From IMG/VR virus record IMGVR_UViG_3300036830_000465, positions 1 to 63,641 of that record: a DNA stretch of 63,641 nucleotides. One strand, given 5' to 3'. The stretch is from a virus. The position numbers and the translations under genes are program-made. The notes beneath the pieces were generated by a model. The model saw only the letters and a list, made by a program, of their open reading frames with translations, had not been told where the DNA came from and searched no databases. Positions 39,142 to 47,336 of the stretch are shown piece by piece; the stretch's first letter is position 1, and the number at the start of each line of letters is the position of its first letter.

Positions 39142-39327
39142 ATGATGGCAGACAACACTCACTGCGAGACGTGCGATGACACTGGAATCATCGAAATACT
39201 TGTTGAATGCAGCAAGCCTGATTGCGATTCCATCGCGCCGACAACAAAAAGCCCAAGGTCTCATTATTTCGATGTTCCGTGTCCGTGTTGCAAATCGAAA
39301 CTCCTTGCAGGGATACGAATCCAATGA
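39142..39327 (+). CDS. Zinc-binding hypothetical protein
   Basis: 61 residues. HCETCDDTGIIEIL, ECSKPDCD and CPCCKSK give three CxxC/CxC-type pairs, a zinc-ribbon pattern. The start is ATG ATG after GGAGGA. Immediately upstream is a 105-base gap after the ATPase gene. It overlaps the next gene. Confidence 0.5.
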   Translation: MMADNTHCETCDDTGIIEILVECSKPDCDSIAPTTKSPRSHYFDVPCPCCKSKLLAGIRIQ

Positions 39328-39557
39328 CCAAGCGTGAACTTCTCAAGGCTCTGGAGCACACCCCAGACGATACCGTTATCGGTTTCGATGAGGCCGCACG
39401 GTTCGCTGTGGAACGCGTTGAGAATCGCCGGTACGCGCTTCACGCTGGGGCGTGCGCCATCTATAAATTTGAAGGCCCTGCAACATACGAGAACGAGGCT
39501 GCGCGTGTGTCTGTAGAGATCATGGCTGCAATCCAAAAACTGGAAAGCGGGGAGTAA
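39324..39557 (+). CDS. Hypothetical protein
   Basis: 77 residues from the ATG at 39324 (MTKRELLKALEHTPDDTVIGF), overlapping the preceding stop by four bases. Alpha/beta composition with YALHAGACAIYKF; no motif known. The long frame back to 39222 is inside the previous gene. Confidence 0.5.
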   Translation: MTKRELLKALEHTPDDTVIGFDEAARFAVERVENRRYALHAGACAIYKFEGPATYENEAARVSVEIMAAIQKLESGE

Positions 39558-39725
39558 GTGTACGAACAACTCGGAATCATCTACATCGTCGTCGCCTTCA
39601 TCACGTTCACCGTGGGCATCGGGTATTTCGCGATTCGCGGCGTGCTGGAACATCAGCGTCTCATCAATGAGGGCCGGAAGCGGGATCGCGAAGTGGAGCA
39701 GCTGGAGAGGATCATCAAGCCGTGA
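39558..39725 (+). CDS. Small transmembrane protein
   Basis: 55 residues from a GTG at 39558. A single membrane helix (LGIIYIVVAFITFTVGIGYFAI) is followed by a charged coiled-coil tail (KRDREVEQLERIIKP). The stop overlaps the start of the DUF3310 gene (GTGA). Confidence 0.5.
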   Translation: MYEQLGIIYIVVAFITFTVGIGYFAIRGVLEHQRLINEGRKRDREVEQLERIIKP

Positions 39726-39973
39726 GCGACGCGGTAAACCATCCGGCGCACTACAACGCCGGAAAGCTGGAGCCCATCGAGGTTATTGAGGATTGGAAAC
39801 TTGGCTTCAGTCTCGGAAACGCCGTCAAATATATCGCCCGCGCTCCCTATAAAGGCTCAGAGCTGGAAGACCTGAAAAAGGCGCGCTGGTACATCGACCG
39901 ACATATTCAGCAATTGGAAAGGCAGGCGGATGCAACTCGTAGAACCGTACGCAAAAATCCTAAACGTTCCTGA
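39722..39973 (+). CDS. DUF3310 protein
   Basis: 83 residues from GTG at 39722. NHPAHYNAGKLEPIEVIEDW, GNAVKYIARA and LEDLKKARWYIDRHI are the conserved blocks of the DUF3310/SaV family seen in early phage regions, often near nucleotide-metabolism genes. It lies right before thyX and overlaps it by 44 bases. Confidence 0.8.
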   Translation: MSDAVNHPAHYNAGKLEPIEVIEDWKLGFSLGNAVKYIARAPYKGSELEDLKKARWYIDRHIQQLERQADATRRTVRKNPKRS

Positions 39974-40604
39974 TCTGGCGGCTGGAATCCGGCTACTGCG
40001 CAATGTCGAGTATTACGCCCGCGTGTCGCACCGATCCGAAGAGTCCGCCACCGATGATTCCTGGGAGCGCTTCATTCGCGCCGTCGTCTTGGGCCATGGC
40101 GATTTTTCCGTGATCGAGCATGAGGTCGTCAACGTCGAGATGCTGGTGGATCGCGGGATCACCCATGAGATCGTCCGGCACCGGCTGGCCAGCTACACGC
40201 AGGAAAGCACCCGGTTCGTGAATTACCAGAAGAAGGGCGGCGAAGCGAAGTTCGTTTGCCCATTCACGGATGACGGCACCCTCGATAGCTACGATTGCGC
40301 CGAACAATGGAAGCTCGCGATGCAGATGGCGGAAAAGTCGTACATGTACATGATCGACCGTGGCGTGAAACCCCAGATCGCGCGCAGTGTTTTTCCGAAT
40401 GCGCTGGCCTCGAAAATCATTTGCACGATGAACCTCCGGACGTGGAGGCATTTCTTCCTGATGCGCACCAGCGCTGAAGCGCACCCCCAGATGAAACAGG
40501 TCACGGTTCCGCTCTTGGCGCAATTCCAGCAACGCATTCCGGTTCTGTACGAAGACATCGTGCCCGGTAATCGACAGATCGAAAACATGAGGCTGGCGCG
40601 TTGA
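39930..40604 (+). CDS. thyX: Flavin-dependent thymidylate synthase
   Basis: 224 residues. The ThyX signature RHRLASYTQESTR is intact, together with HGDFSVIEHEVV and SVFPNALASKIICTMNLRTWRHFFLMRTSAEAHPQMK (in part), which contain the FAD, dUMP and substrate-binding residues. It makes dTMP from dUMP with methylene-tetrahydrofolate and NADPH and feeds phage DNA synthesis. The ATG lies within the DUF3310 gene end. Confidence 0.9.
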   Translation: MQLVEPYAKILNVPDLAAGIRLLRNVEYYARVSHRSEESATDDSWERFIRAVVLGHGDFSVIEHEVVNVEMLVDRGITHEIVRHRLASYTQESTRFVNYQKKGGEAKFVCPFTDDGTLDSYDCAEQWKLAMQMAEKSYMYMIDRGVKPQIARSVFPNALASKIICTMNLRTWRHFFLMRTSAEAHPQMKQVTVPLLAQFQQRIPVLYEDIVPGNRQIENMRLAR

Positions 40605-40834
40605 CCGAATTTTCACCTGAAGACGAGTCCCGCGCCCGCGCCGCCGTTCGCGCTGTCGCCTCCATCAAAGCCAAGCTCGAATCCGGGGCCGAGTTCCGGC
40701 AACCCACTGCGGCGGATTTCTACGCGCGCATGCGGGATGCCACGGCGAAGTATGGGACGCGGACGTTTGTGAGCGAGGGGCAACTCAGCTGGTTAACCAG
40801 TATCGACGAACGTTTGAAAGGAAAGAAAAAGTGA
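40601..40834 (+). CDS. Hypothetical protein
   Basis: 77 residues from a TTG start that overlaps the thyX stop (TTGA). Helical and basic at the C-terminus (WLTSIDERLKGKKK). No family recognised; the tight overlap is the main evidence. Confidence 0.5.
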   Translation: MTEFSPEDESRARAAVRAVASIKAKLESGAEFRQPTAADFYARMRDATAKYGTRTFVSEGQLSWLTSIDERLKGKKK

Positions 40835-41028
40835 GCTGTAAAGCGTGCGAAGCGTTTCAGCGCTCTGCCTATACCGCGTTCTTCCGCTGGAGAAACGCCA
40901 CCATCGAAGTCCGCGCCTGCGATGAGCATCGCGCCGAAGTCTTTGACGCGCTACGAAAAGCCCTTCCCTACGATACATCGATTCCTTACGAAGTTGTCGA
41001 TAGAGCGCCAGAGGTCTCCGGTGAATGA
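40831..41028 (+). CDS. Small cysteine-containing hypothetical protein
   Basis: 65 residues from a GTG at 40831. CKACEAFQ and CDEH supply metal ligands (CxxC, CxxH). The rest is helical. It overlaps its neighbours on both sides by four bases. Confidence 0.5.
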   Translation: MSCKACEAFQRSAYTAFFRWRNATIEVRACDEHRAEVFDALRKALPYDTSIPYEVVDRAPEVSGE

Positions 41029-41219
41029 TCTCCAAATATCCCGGCAAATGCCGAATCTGCGGCAAGCCTTACAGGGTGGGCGATGAAATCAATTGGAGTA
41101 AAGAAGATGGTGCCAGCCACCCGGCATGCCGCCCCGCCGAACAGGGAGAGCTTCTCGCCGAGTCCGAAGCCGAGGAGCTGGCGGAGAGACTCGGATTCAG
41201 GAAGCATGATGAGTTTTGA
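41025..41219 (+). CDS. Small zinc-binding protein
   Basis: 64 residues. CRICGKPYRVGDEINWSKEDGASHPACRP fits a PARP/WhiB-like small zinc pattern (CxxC ... HxxC). The C-terminus is an acidic helix (LLAESEAEELAERLGF). Function unknown. Confidence 0.55.
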   Translation: MISKYPGKCRICGKPYRVGDEINWSKEDGASHPACRPAEQGELLAESEAEELAERLGFRKHDEF

Positions 41220-41331
41220 ACGCACCGGCCTTTGCTTCTATTGCCATGAGCCACTGGAAAGCCTCCAGCCCGGCGGTACAGGAACGCGGCATGTGGGGAC
41301 GAAGGTGCCTTACGGGAGTTGCCGCCCATGA
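41206..41331 (+). CDS. Micro-protein with CxxC
   Basis: 41 residues from an ATG at 41206 (MMSFERTGLCFYCHEPL). CFYCHEPL has two Cys and one His, and a further Cys is at the C-terminus. Overlaps both neighbours. Typical of the cysteine-rich mini-genes in this operon; function unknown. Confidence 0.4.
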   Translation: MMSFERTGLCFYCHEPLESLQPGGTGTRHVGTKVPYGSCRP

Positions 41332-41347
41332 CTCTGAGCGAGCAGTT

Positions 41348-42031
41348 ATGAGCCGCAAGGTTTGGTCTGCCAGTGACGACGATACTTTGCGACGCCTGTA
41401 TCCGAATGAACCAACATCGACGATTGCGGCCCAATTGGGACGGACGATGGGGTCCATCTACGGGCGGGCATTTACGTTCGGGCTCAAGAAGAGCGCTGCC
41501 TATAACGCCAGTCCGGCGGCATGCCGTCTGCGTCGCGGTGATGCCGTTGGCAAATCGTTTCGGTTTCTCCCGGGTCACGTTCCGGCGAACAAGGGATTGC
41601 GGCGCCCCGGATATGCGCCTGGTCGAATGAAGGAAACGCAGTTCAGGCCGAATGAGCGGCGCGGCGTTGCCGTAAAGCTTTACAAGCCGGTCGGCACGCA
41701 GCGGATCAGTAAGGACGGATATCTCGAACGCAAAGTGAACGACGACATGCCGCTGCAGCGGCGGTGGCGCGCGGAGCATCTCATCATGTGGGAGGCAGCG
41801 AACGGGCCGCTTCCCGCCGGGCATGCTGTCGTGTTCCTGAATGGCGACAAGCGGGATATCCGGCTCGACAATTTAGGACTCATCACGCGCGCCGATCTCA
41901 TGCGCCGCAACACGATCCACAACCTGTATCCGGAACTGAAGGAAACGATCCAGCTCAAAGGCAGGGTTAACCGGGCAATCAAGAAAAGGATGAAATCAGA
42001 TGCCGAAAAATCGTCTCGAAGATCTGCGTGA
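41348..42031 (+). CDS. HNH endonuclease with Myb/SANT-like N-terminus
   Basis: 227 residues from the ATG at 41348. SASDDDTLRRLYPNEPTSTIAAQLGRTMGSIYGRAFTFGL is a three-helix SANT-like DNA-binding unit. The centre has YLERKVNDDMP (HNH-adjacent block), EHLIMWEAANGPLPAGHAVVFLNGDKRDIRLDNLGLITR with the conserved His/Asn residues of the phage HNH family. It is likely a free-standing homing nuclease. Confidence 0.75.
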   Translation: MSRKVWSASDDDTLRRLYPNEPTSTIAAQLGRTMGSIYGRAFTFGLKKSAAYNASPAACRLRRGDAVGKSFRFLPGHVPANKGLRRPGYAPGRMKETQFRPNERRGVAVKLYKPVGTQRISKDGYLERKVNDDMPLQRRWRAEHLIMWEAANGPLPAGHAVVFLNGDKRDIRLDNLGLITRADLMRRNTIHNLYPELKETIQLKGRVNRAIKKRMKSDAEKSSRRSA

Positions 42032-42248
42032 CCACCTGTTTGAAACGTTGGAGGCGCTCCGGGACAAAGAGGAGCCGATGGACATTGAGCGGGCGCGGGC
42101 CGTCGCCGAAGTCTCAGGGGTACTCATTGAGTCGGCCAAAGTGGAACTGAAATTTCTCGAGTTGACGGGACAGGAATCACAGAGCAAGTTTCTGAATCCG
42201 AAACCAGAGGCGGCGGAATTACCAGCAAAGACCCCTCAGGGAAAATGA
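42000..42248 (+). CDS. Helical hypothetical protein
   Basis: 82 residues, beginning inside the end of the HNH gene. The helix-rich segment LEDLRDHLFETLEALRDKEEPMDIERARAVAEVSGVLIESAKVE (in part) recurs in phage proteins beside replication genes. No function known. Confidence 0.5.
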   Translation: MPKNRLEDLRDHLFETLEALRDKEEPMDIERARAVAEVSGVLIESAKVELKFLELTGQESQSKFLNPKPEAAELPAKTPQGK

Positions 42249-42388
42249 CGCTCAGCACTGCCGCCCCCGCTTCCCCCAAACCCCACGGCACCCGCCTGCG
42301 GTACATGACCGGTTGCCGCTGCACGCCCTGCCGCTCGGCAAACTCGCGGTATGCCAGCAGCCGCCTGGAGAGGTTGTTACAGTCATGA
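42245..42388 (+). CDS. Cys-rich mini-protein, HGT-CRCxxC type
   Basis: 47 residues, overlapping both neighbours by four bases (ATGA). HGTRLRYMTGCRCTPCRSANSRY follows the pattern HGTxxxYxxxCRCxxCxxAxxxY. The gene at 47136 is a diverged copy of this family in the same phage. A WhiB-like or other metal-binding role is possible. Confidence 0.6.
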   Translation: MTLSTAAPASPKPHGTRLRYMTGCRCTPCRSANSRYASSRLERLLQS

Positions 42389-43569
42389 TTCCATCAAATA
42401 CGTTTACCTTGCGCCCCTACCAGCGCGAAGCCTCCGAGGCTTCAGTGCGATTCCTCACGTCGCATTCCCGCAAACACGGACTGCTGGTGCTTCCGACCGG
42501 ATCAGGGAAGAGTCTCGTGATTGCCGACATCGTCGAAAAGCTGCAGGCTCCGACGCTCGTGTTTCAGCCATCGCGCGAAATCCTAAAGCAGAACTTCGCG
42601 AAACTGATGAAGTACGGGTTTCGGCCGGCCGTCTATTCCGCATCGCTGGGCCGCAAGCAGATCAGTCTCGCGGTCACCCTGGCGACGATTGGCAGCGTCG
42701 CCAAAAACGCGTCCGATTTCGATCATGTGAAATACATCATCATTGATGAATGTCACGGCGTGAACGCGAAAAGCGGTATGTACGCCGCGTTTTTCCAGCA
42801 GTTGGAATCCCAGGGAATCCGCATCCTCGGACTGACCGCAACGCCGTACCGACTGGTGTCCACGATGGATGGCCCAATCCTGAAGTTTCTGACGCGCACG
42901 CGGCCGCGCGTCTTCGATGAACTGGTTTACTACGTTCAGAACGGTCAGCTCTTCCGCGACGGGCATCTGGCGAAACTCCAATATTTCCCAATCAAAGGAT
43001 TCGACCGTTCGAAACTGCAGGCCAATTCCACTGGCGCCGACTATACCGATAAGTCGGTGCAGCTGCATTTCCGGGAATTGGGATTCTCCGGGAAACTCCA
43101 GCGCGTTGTCGAGCGCCTGGTGGAGATCAAGCGCCGCGGCGTTCTCGTATTCACGCGCTTCGTCGAAGAAAGTAAATATCTCGTGGACCGCATCCCCGGA
43201 GCGGCGATGGTCTCCGCCGAGACCGCAGACGCGGAACGCGATCGCATTCTCAAGGAATTTCAGGCGGGCACGATTCGCGTGGTCTGTAACGTGGGAGTGC
43301 TGACGACGGGGTTTGACTATCCCGAGCTCGATACGGTGGTCCTTGCACGGCCCACAATGTCCCTGGCCCTCTTCTATCAAATGGTCGGACGCTGTGTCCG
43401 GCCGCATCCCAACAAGGTTTACGGCATGGTTGTCGATATGGTCGGGCTGACCGAGCAGTTCGGCCGCGTCGAAGACCTGCGTATCGAGACCGGCCCCAAC
43501 AAACTGCATTACGTCGCCAGTGGCGGGAGACAGCTAACGAATATCGTTTTTAACGGGAGAGGAAGATGA
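42385..43569 (+). CDS. Superfamily II DEAD/DECH helicase
   Basis: 394 residues from the ATG at 42385. LRPYQREASEASVRF (Q-like motif), LPTGSGKSLVIADI (Walker A), IIIDECHGV (DECH Walker B), LGLTATPYRL (motif III) and GVLTTGFDYP plus YQMVGRCVRP (motifs V, VI) are complete. It resembles restriction-type or RadD-like DNA helicases rather than replicative ones, and lies downstream of the recombination module. Confidence 0.85.
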   Translation: MIPSNTFTLRPYQREASEASVRFLTSHSRKHGLLVLPTGSGKSLVIADIVEKLQAPTLVFQPSREILKQNFAKLMKYGFRPAVYSASLGRKQISLAVTLATIGSVAKNASDFDHVKYIIIDECHGVNAKSGMYAAFFQQLESQGIRILGLTATPYRLVSTMDGPILKFLTRTRPRVFDELVYYVQNGQLFRDGHLAKLQYFPIKGFDRSKLQANSTGADYTDKSVQLHFRELGFSGKLQRVVERLVEIKRRGVLVFTRFVEESKYLVDRIPGAAMVSAETADAERDRILKEFQAGTIRVVCNVGVLTTGFDYPELDTVVLARPTMSLALFYQMVGRCVRPHPNKVYGMVVDMVGLTEQFGRVEDLRIETGPNKLHYVASGGRQLTNIVFNGRGR

Positions 43570-44159
43570 CTAGAACTGTGCATGCCTATACCTGCAAACA
43601 ATGCGGCAAACGTAGCGGAAATATAAGAAAAGGCCGCGTGTTTTGCGGGATGCCGTGCTTCGTTGAATTCAATCGCCAGCGCAAAGGGCCGCGCAGCAAC
43701 CTATTCAAGCACGGGCACGCTGGCTACAGGGATAGCCCTGAATATGTGGCATGGCTGGCAATGAAGCAGCGCTGCTTTTATCGGCGAGGCAAATCATACA
43801 AGGACTACGGCGCTCGCGGAATTACGGTCAGCCCGGAATGGCTGGGCGACGGCGGCTTCGAGCGATTCCTTTCCCATATTGGCCCGAAGCCGACGAAGAG
43901 TCACACGATCGAGCGAATCAGGAACGACGGGAACTACGAACCTGGCAACGTGAAATGGGCCACGCGGATGGAACAGTCTTGCAACAAGAGACCGAATAAA
44001 TCCGAAACGCATTGCCGTCGAGGCGGCCATGAATTCACGCCGGAAAACACAATCTGGGAACTCGGGAAGTATCGACGCTGCCGAATCTGCCGCGATGCCA
44101 GCCGCGATAAATACCGCACAAATCAAAACAATTCACAGTCACAACCCGAAAGGAACTAA
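43566..44159 (+). CDS. HNH/AP2-like homing endonuclease
   Basis: 197 residues. CKQCGKRSGNIRKGRVFCGMPCF is a CxxC-CxxC zinc ribbon. SPEYVAWLAMKQRCFYRRGKSYKDYGARGITVSPEW, IERIRNDGNYEPGNVKWATRMEQSCNKRPNK is the GYRD/AP2-linked HNH pattern of phage endonucleases. The C-terminus adds a second CxxC ribbon. It is a probable homing element between the helicase and the 44163 gene. Confidence 0.75.
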   Translation: MTRTVHAYTCKQCGKRSGNIRKGRVFCGMPCFVEFNRQRKGPRSNLFKHGHAGYRDSPEYVAWLAMKQRCFYRRGKSYKDYGARGITVSPEWLGDGGFERFLSHIGPKPTKSHTIERIRNDGNYEPGNVKWATRMEQSCNKRPNKSETHCRRGGHEFTPENTIWELGKYRRCRICRDASRDKYRTNQNNSQSQPERN

Positions 44160-44162
44160 CCG

Positions 44163-44813
44163 ATGTTTAAATCCGAGCGCGTCCCCTGTTACCTCAATTC
44201 CTTCAGCGGTCATGGCGATGATCCGGACAACAAAGAACTGAAGCTGGTGTTTCACGTCTTCACCATCACGCCGGAACTGGCGACTGAGATTTCGCCGTTC
44301 ATCGCGGATCGGCTCTTCCGCAACGTCGACGGTGAAATGACGCAGGCGCGCGAACTCTCGAAGGCCAGCTTCGCCAGCATTCAGGTGCCGATGCAAAACC
44401 TGACGCTCTATCCATATCCGGAAGCCCAGCCCCGGGAAGGCGCGGCCATGATTCCCGGCGCCGCGATCTCCAATCTGCGGTCTGTTCGCGATCCATCGAG
44501 CATCCGGCTGGAGTTCGATGTGGTGATTCCCATGGACAGCCTGACGATGGACCTGGTCGAGAAGTATTACAAGGCCACCTGCTTTATCACCATGGAAGCG
44601 ATTCAGCGCGAGATCGAAATGACGGACGAAGAATCCGATGCGGATGAGCAGGGCCTTCTCCAGGACGCCGCGGACGCGGAACCGGAAATGGTCGGCGTCG
44701 GGGCGGCGGATGGGAAGTCGGCGGCGGCTGGGCGCGATGATGATGCCAGCGATACCAGCCACATCAACCGGCCGAAGGGCGGTAAAACGAAGCGGAAGGA
44801 AGCGGTGCATTGA
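44163..44813 (+). CDS. Hypothetical protein, acidic tail
   Basis: 216 residues. A mixed alpha/beta N-terminal domain (KLVFHVFTITPELATEISPFI) is followed by a long acidic tail (DEESDADEQGLLQDAADAEPEM) and a basic end. No family recognised; the acidic tail resembles those of single-strand-binding proteins, but no OB-fold evidence is visible. Confidence 0.5.
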   Translation: MFKSERVPCYLNSFSGHGDDPDNKELKLVFHVFTITPELATEISPFIADRLFRNVDGEMTQARELSKASFASIQVPMQNLTLYPYPEAQPREGAAMIPGAAISNLRSVRDPSSIRLEFDVVIPMDSLTMDLVEKYYKATCFITMEAIQREIEMTDEESDADEQGLLQDAADAEPEMVGVGAADGKSAAAGRDDDASDTSHINRPKGGKTKRKEAVH

Positions 44814-45220
44814 TGAGCGAATCCTGCAGCTCCTGCGCGTTCCGTCCGGGATGCGCGACCTATGACAAGGAAGCGTGGAACCGCCTGCGGTCCACGATTT
44901 CCGCGCTCTCCGGGCGGCCGTTCTTTTGTCACAAAGGCCTGAATTGGCGGAAGCCGATGGCCGTCAAGAATGGAATCGTTGTCGATACGGAAGGGAACTC
45001 CCGGAGGCTGAAGGTTTGCCAGGGATGGAAAAATGAAGTCGTCAAGCATGTCCGGCCGGGGATTGAGCATCGCGCCGAAAGAATCCGGCGGCGGCGCTAT
45101 GGGTCGATGGCAATGGAATGGCTCCAGCTCTGGCTGGACGAAAAGAATCCGCACTTCAAGGCCCGGCTTCAGCGGCGGCTCAATGTCCTGATGCGATTGC
45201 TTCGATGGAGGCAGCGATGA
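44813..45220 (+). CDS. Cysteine-rich hypothetical protein
   Basis: 135 residues. SCSSCAFRPGCATYDKE, FFCHKGLNW and VCQGWKNEVV give five or six Cys that could bind a metal cluster. The C-terminal half is basic and helical. Start is ATG at 44813, overlapping the preceding stop (TGATG). Confidence 0.5.
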   Translation: MSESCSSCAFRPGCATYDKEAWNRLRSTISALSGRPFFCHKGLNWRKPMAVKNGIVVDTEGNSRRLKVCQGWKNEVVKHVRPGIEHRAERIRRRRYGSMAMEWLQLWLDEKNPHFKARLQRRLNVLMRLLRWRQR

Positions 45221-45426
45221 AAGCGCCTCCCAGCAACCTGCGCTACCGCGTCACGGTCACGCGTATGCACGACGATCCCAGCCGGGACGCGGAATTCGAT
45301 CCTCTCTATGAAGGTGAATTCAACGCGAACGAAAACACTGCGGATGAGATTGCCGAGATGTCCGCCAATTGTATCGAAGAAGCAATCAGCTGCGATGTGA
45401 CAGCCAGAATGGACGGCCAGCAATGA
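45217..45426 (+). CDS. Hypothetical protein
   Basis: 69 residues from the ATG at 45217, overlapping its upstream neighbour by four bases. Acidic with an alpha/beta pattern (YRVTVTRMHDDPSRDAEFD, TADEIAEMSANCIEE). No family recognised. Confidence 0.5.
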   Translation: MKAPPSNLRYRVTVTRMHDDPSRDAEFDPLYEGEFNANENTADEIAEMSANCIEEAISCDVTARMDGQQ

Positions 45427-45854
45427 CCAATGACGGCACCGTGCGCGGCCGAGCAAGCGAGCGGCCCACCGGCATTATTCGAACGTTACCGAGCCTCTAC
45501 GGCCAGCGGGCGGCCTTTGCCGCATCCGTGAATTCGCGCGAAGAATCCATCGGTGCCAAACGGTACCGGCAGTCGATGAAGCTGCTGGAGGCTGGAAAGC
45601 TGGAGGCTATTTATATCGCGCTGCAGGCCATCCCACGCTTCGACGTGCTGCATCTGTACCTTCTCATTGATGGCCGGATTGATGCGCGGCTGAACATTGC
45701 AGGTTACGAACCCGGCGACTCCCGGAAGTGCTGGGACGAAACCATCCGCAAGCCGAAATACTGGGCGGTCTGCACGACTCCCGTTAGCCGGCCGCCCGAG
45801 CCACTCCTGCGGCGCGGGTTTCAGGGAATGCGTTATACCGAGGATCTTTGGTAA
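45423..45854 (+). CDS. Conserved-type hypothetical protein
   Basis: 143 residues from the ATG at 45423. AGKLEAIYIALQAIPRFDVLHLYLLIDGRI, KYWAVCTTPVSRPPEPLLRRGFQGMRYTEDLW: the closing block is of a kind recurrent in phage early proteins. The stop overlaps the HNH start. Confidence 0.5.
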   Translation: MTNDGTVRGRASERPTGIIRTLPSLYGQRAAFAASVNSREESIGAKRYRQSMKLLEAGKLEAIYIALQAIPRFDVLHLYLLIDGRIDARLNIAGYEPGDSRKCWDETIRKPKYWAVCTTPVSRPPEPLLRRGFQGMRYTEDLW

Positions 45855-46354
45855 TGAGCGACGAATCGAAAATTGAATGGACGGAAATTCTAATTGAACG
45901 GTTCTGGTCTTATGTAGACCAGCGCGGTCCTGACGAATGCTGGCCGTGGAAGGCTGCCCGTTTTGAAAAAGGATATGGCCAATTTCGGGCCGGAAAACGA
46001 AAAGTGAAGGCCCATCGTTGCGCGCTGGAACTAACCATTGGTCCTTTGCCGGAAGGATTTCTATCACTCCACAAATGCGATAACCCGCCGTGCTGCAACC
46101 CGGGCCATCTTTTTTCTGGTACCACCAAAGCCAATGCAGAAGACAGAGAGCGTAAAGGTCGAGGATCAAAAGCGGCTCGCCCATCACTTCCAGGAGAGAG
46201 CAATCCAGCAGCGCGATTGGCGGAAAGCGACGTCATCGAAATTCGCAGGCAGTTGGGGATAAAGCATTGCAAGGAAGTCGCAGCGCTATTCAATGTGTCG
46301 CCATCAACGATCCGAGGAATTTGGAAGGGGGAAACGTGGGCATCAGTTCAATAG
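45854..46354 (+). CDS. HNH endonuclease with DUF5131-like N-terminus and HTH tail
   Basis: 166 residues. LHKCDNPPCCNPGHLFSGTTKANAEDRERKGRG is the HNH core, a paralogue of the gene at 30495. The tail LAESDVIEIRRQLGIKHCKEVAALFNVSPSTIRGIWKGETW is a helix-turn-helix usual in HNH nucleases. Unusually, its first residues MSDESKIEWTE match the normal N-terminus of DUF5131 proteins, and the DUF5131 gene follows directly. The gene appears to have been inserted into that gene near its start. Confidence 0.8.
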   Translation: MSDESKIEWTEILIERFWSYVDQRGPDECWPWKAARFEKGYGQFRAGKRKVKAHRCALELTIGPLPEGFLSLHKCDNPPCCNPGHLFSGTTKANAEDRERKGRGSKAARPSLPGESNPAARLAESDVIEIRRQLGIKHCKEVAALFNVSPSTIRGIWKGETWASVQ

Positions 46355-47139
46355 AGTGGACCGACGTCGTTTGGAATTGCATTCGCGGCTGCGTCAAGGT
46401 CAGTCCGGGATGCAAAAACTGTTACGCCGAAACCTTCGCCGAGCGTTGGCGTGGCGTTCCCGGACATCCCTACGAGCAAGGCTTTGACCTGCGTTTGGTG
46501 CCGGAGAAATACGATGAACCGCGCAAATGGAAAAAGCCGCGAAAGATTTTCGTCAATTCGATGAGCGACCTGTTTCAGGACGATGTTCCCGAAATTGCAA
46601 TCTATCGAGTACTCGGAACAATTCAGGCGACACCGCAACATACCTATCAAATCCTAACGAAGAGGCCTGAACGTGCCCTTCGAATCTTTCAATCAATAAA
46701 ATGGGCTGGCTGGCCATTGCCGAACCTATGGTTGGGAGTGAGCGCGGAAAATCAGGAATGGGCCGACAAGCGCATCCCGCTGCTGCTGCAGACTCCGGCG
46801 GCCGTCAGGTTCGTGAGCTATGAGCCTGCGCTGGGGCCGGTGGATTTTAGAGCATGGCTTCTGCCTTACTTCTGCCCAACATGCGAAGCGAGAAATCTGA
46901 ATCGGCCATGTGCGGTATGTGGAAGAGAATGCTATTCCATTCCACGACTGAATCAAATAATTGTCGGCGGTGAATCCGGGCCTGGAGCCCGTTCCATAAA
47001 TCCCGAATGGGCAACCTCCGTTCGCGATCAGTGCGTTGACGCGAAGGTGCCGTTTTTCTTCAAGCAGTGGGGCGGAGTGCAAAAGAAAAAGGCGGGGCGA
47101 TTGTTGGAAGGCCGCGAATGGAATGAGTTTCCCGCATGA
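46336..47139 (+). CDS. DUF5131 (phage Gp37-like) protein
   Basis: 267 residues from a GTG at 46336 with AGGGGGA nearby. SSIEWTDVVWNCIRGCVKVSPGCKNCYAETFAERW contains the Cx7CxxC triad that suggests a Fe-S cluster, and VSAENQEWADKRIPLLLQTPAAVRFVSYEPALGPVDF, GGESGPGARSINPEW, FFFKQWGG follow the family order. A zinc-ribbon-like insert (CPTCEARNLNRPCAVCGREC) is extra. It is a radical-SAM-like family of unknown role. The 5' end of the gene has been taken over by the HNH gene. Confidence 0.8.
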   Translation: MGISSIEWTDVVWNCIRGCVKVSPGCKNCYAETFAERWRGVPGHPYEQGFDLRLVPEKYDEPRKWKKPRKIFVNSMSDLFQDDVPEIAIYRVLGTIQATPQHTYQILTKRPERALRIFQSIKWAGWPLPNLWLGVSAENQEWADKRIPLLLQTPAAVRFVSYEPALGPVDFRAWLLPYFCPTCEARNLNRPCAVCGRECYSIPRLNQIIVGGESGPGARSINPEWATSVRDQCVDAKVPFFFKQWGGVQKKKAGRLLEGREWNEFPA

Positions 47140-47312
47140 CCCACGGCACACTCACCGGCTACATCAACCACTACTGCAGGTGCGGGCTCTGCTGCAGTGC
47201 GCATTCCAAATATCAGGCCATGCGCTACCAGTTGCGCAAGCGGGGCAAGGTCAAGCTCGATGCGGTAAGGTTGTTTGTGTGGCTGGGGCAACAACTACGG
47301 GCCTCAAAATAA
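47136..47312 (+). CDS. Cys-rich mini-protein, HGT-CRCxxC type
   Basis: 58 residues, overlapping the DUF5131 stop (ATGA). HGTLTGYINHYCRCGLCCSAHSKY matches the HGTxxxY...CRCxxC pattern of the gene at 42245. The C-terminus is basic and helical. Paralogous to it and likely metal-binding. Confidence 0.6.
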   Translation: MTHGTLTGYINHYCRCGLCCSAHSKYQAMRYQLRKRGKVKLDAVRLFVWLGQQLRASK

Positions 47313-47336
47313 ATCCACGTCACGTTGCTTTTTATA

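Noticed and set aside
39086-39145. 19-codon leader peptide before the zinc-binding gene
   Set aside because: Ribosome site touches the ATG and its arginine-rich end reads through a GC hairpin; better explained as structure.
42583-43509. Minus-strand ORF of 308 residues opposite the helicase
   Set aside because: All helicase motifs are on the plus strand; no independent signal here.
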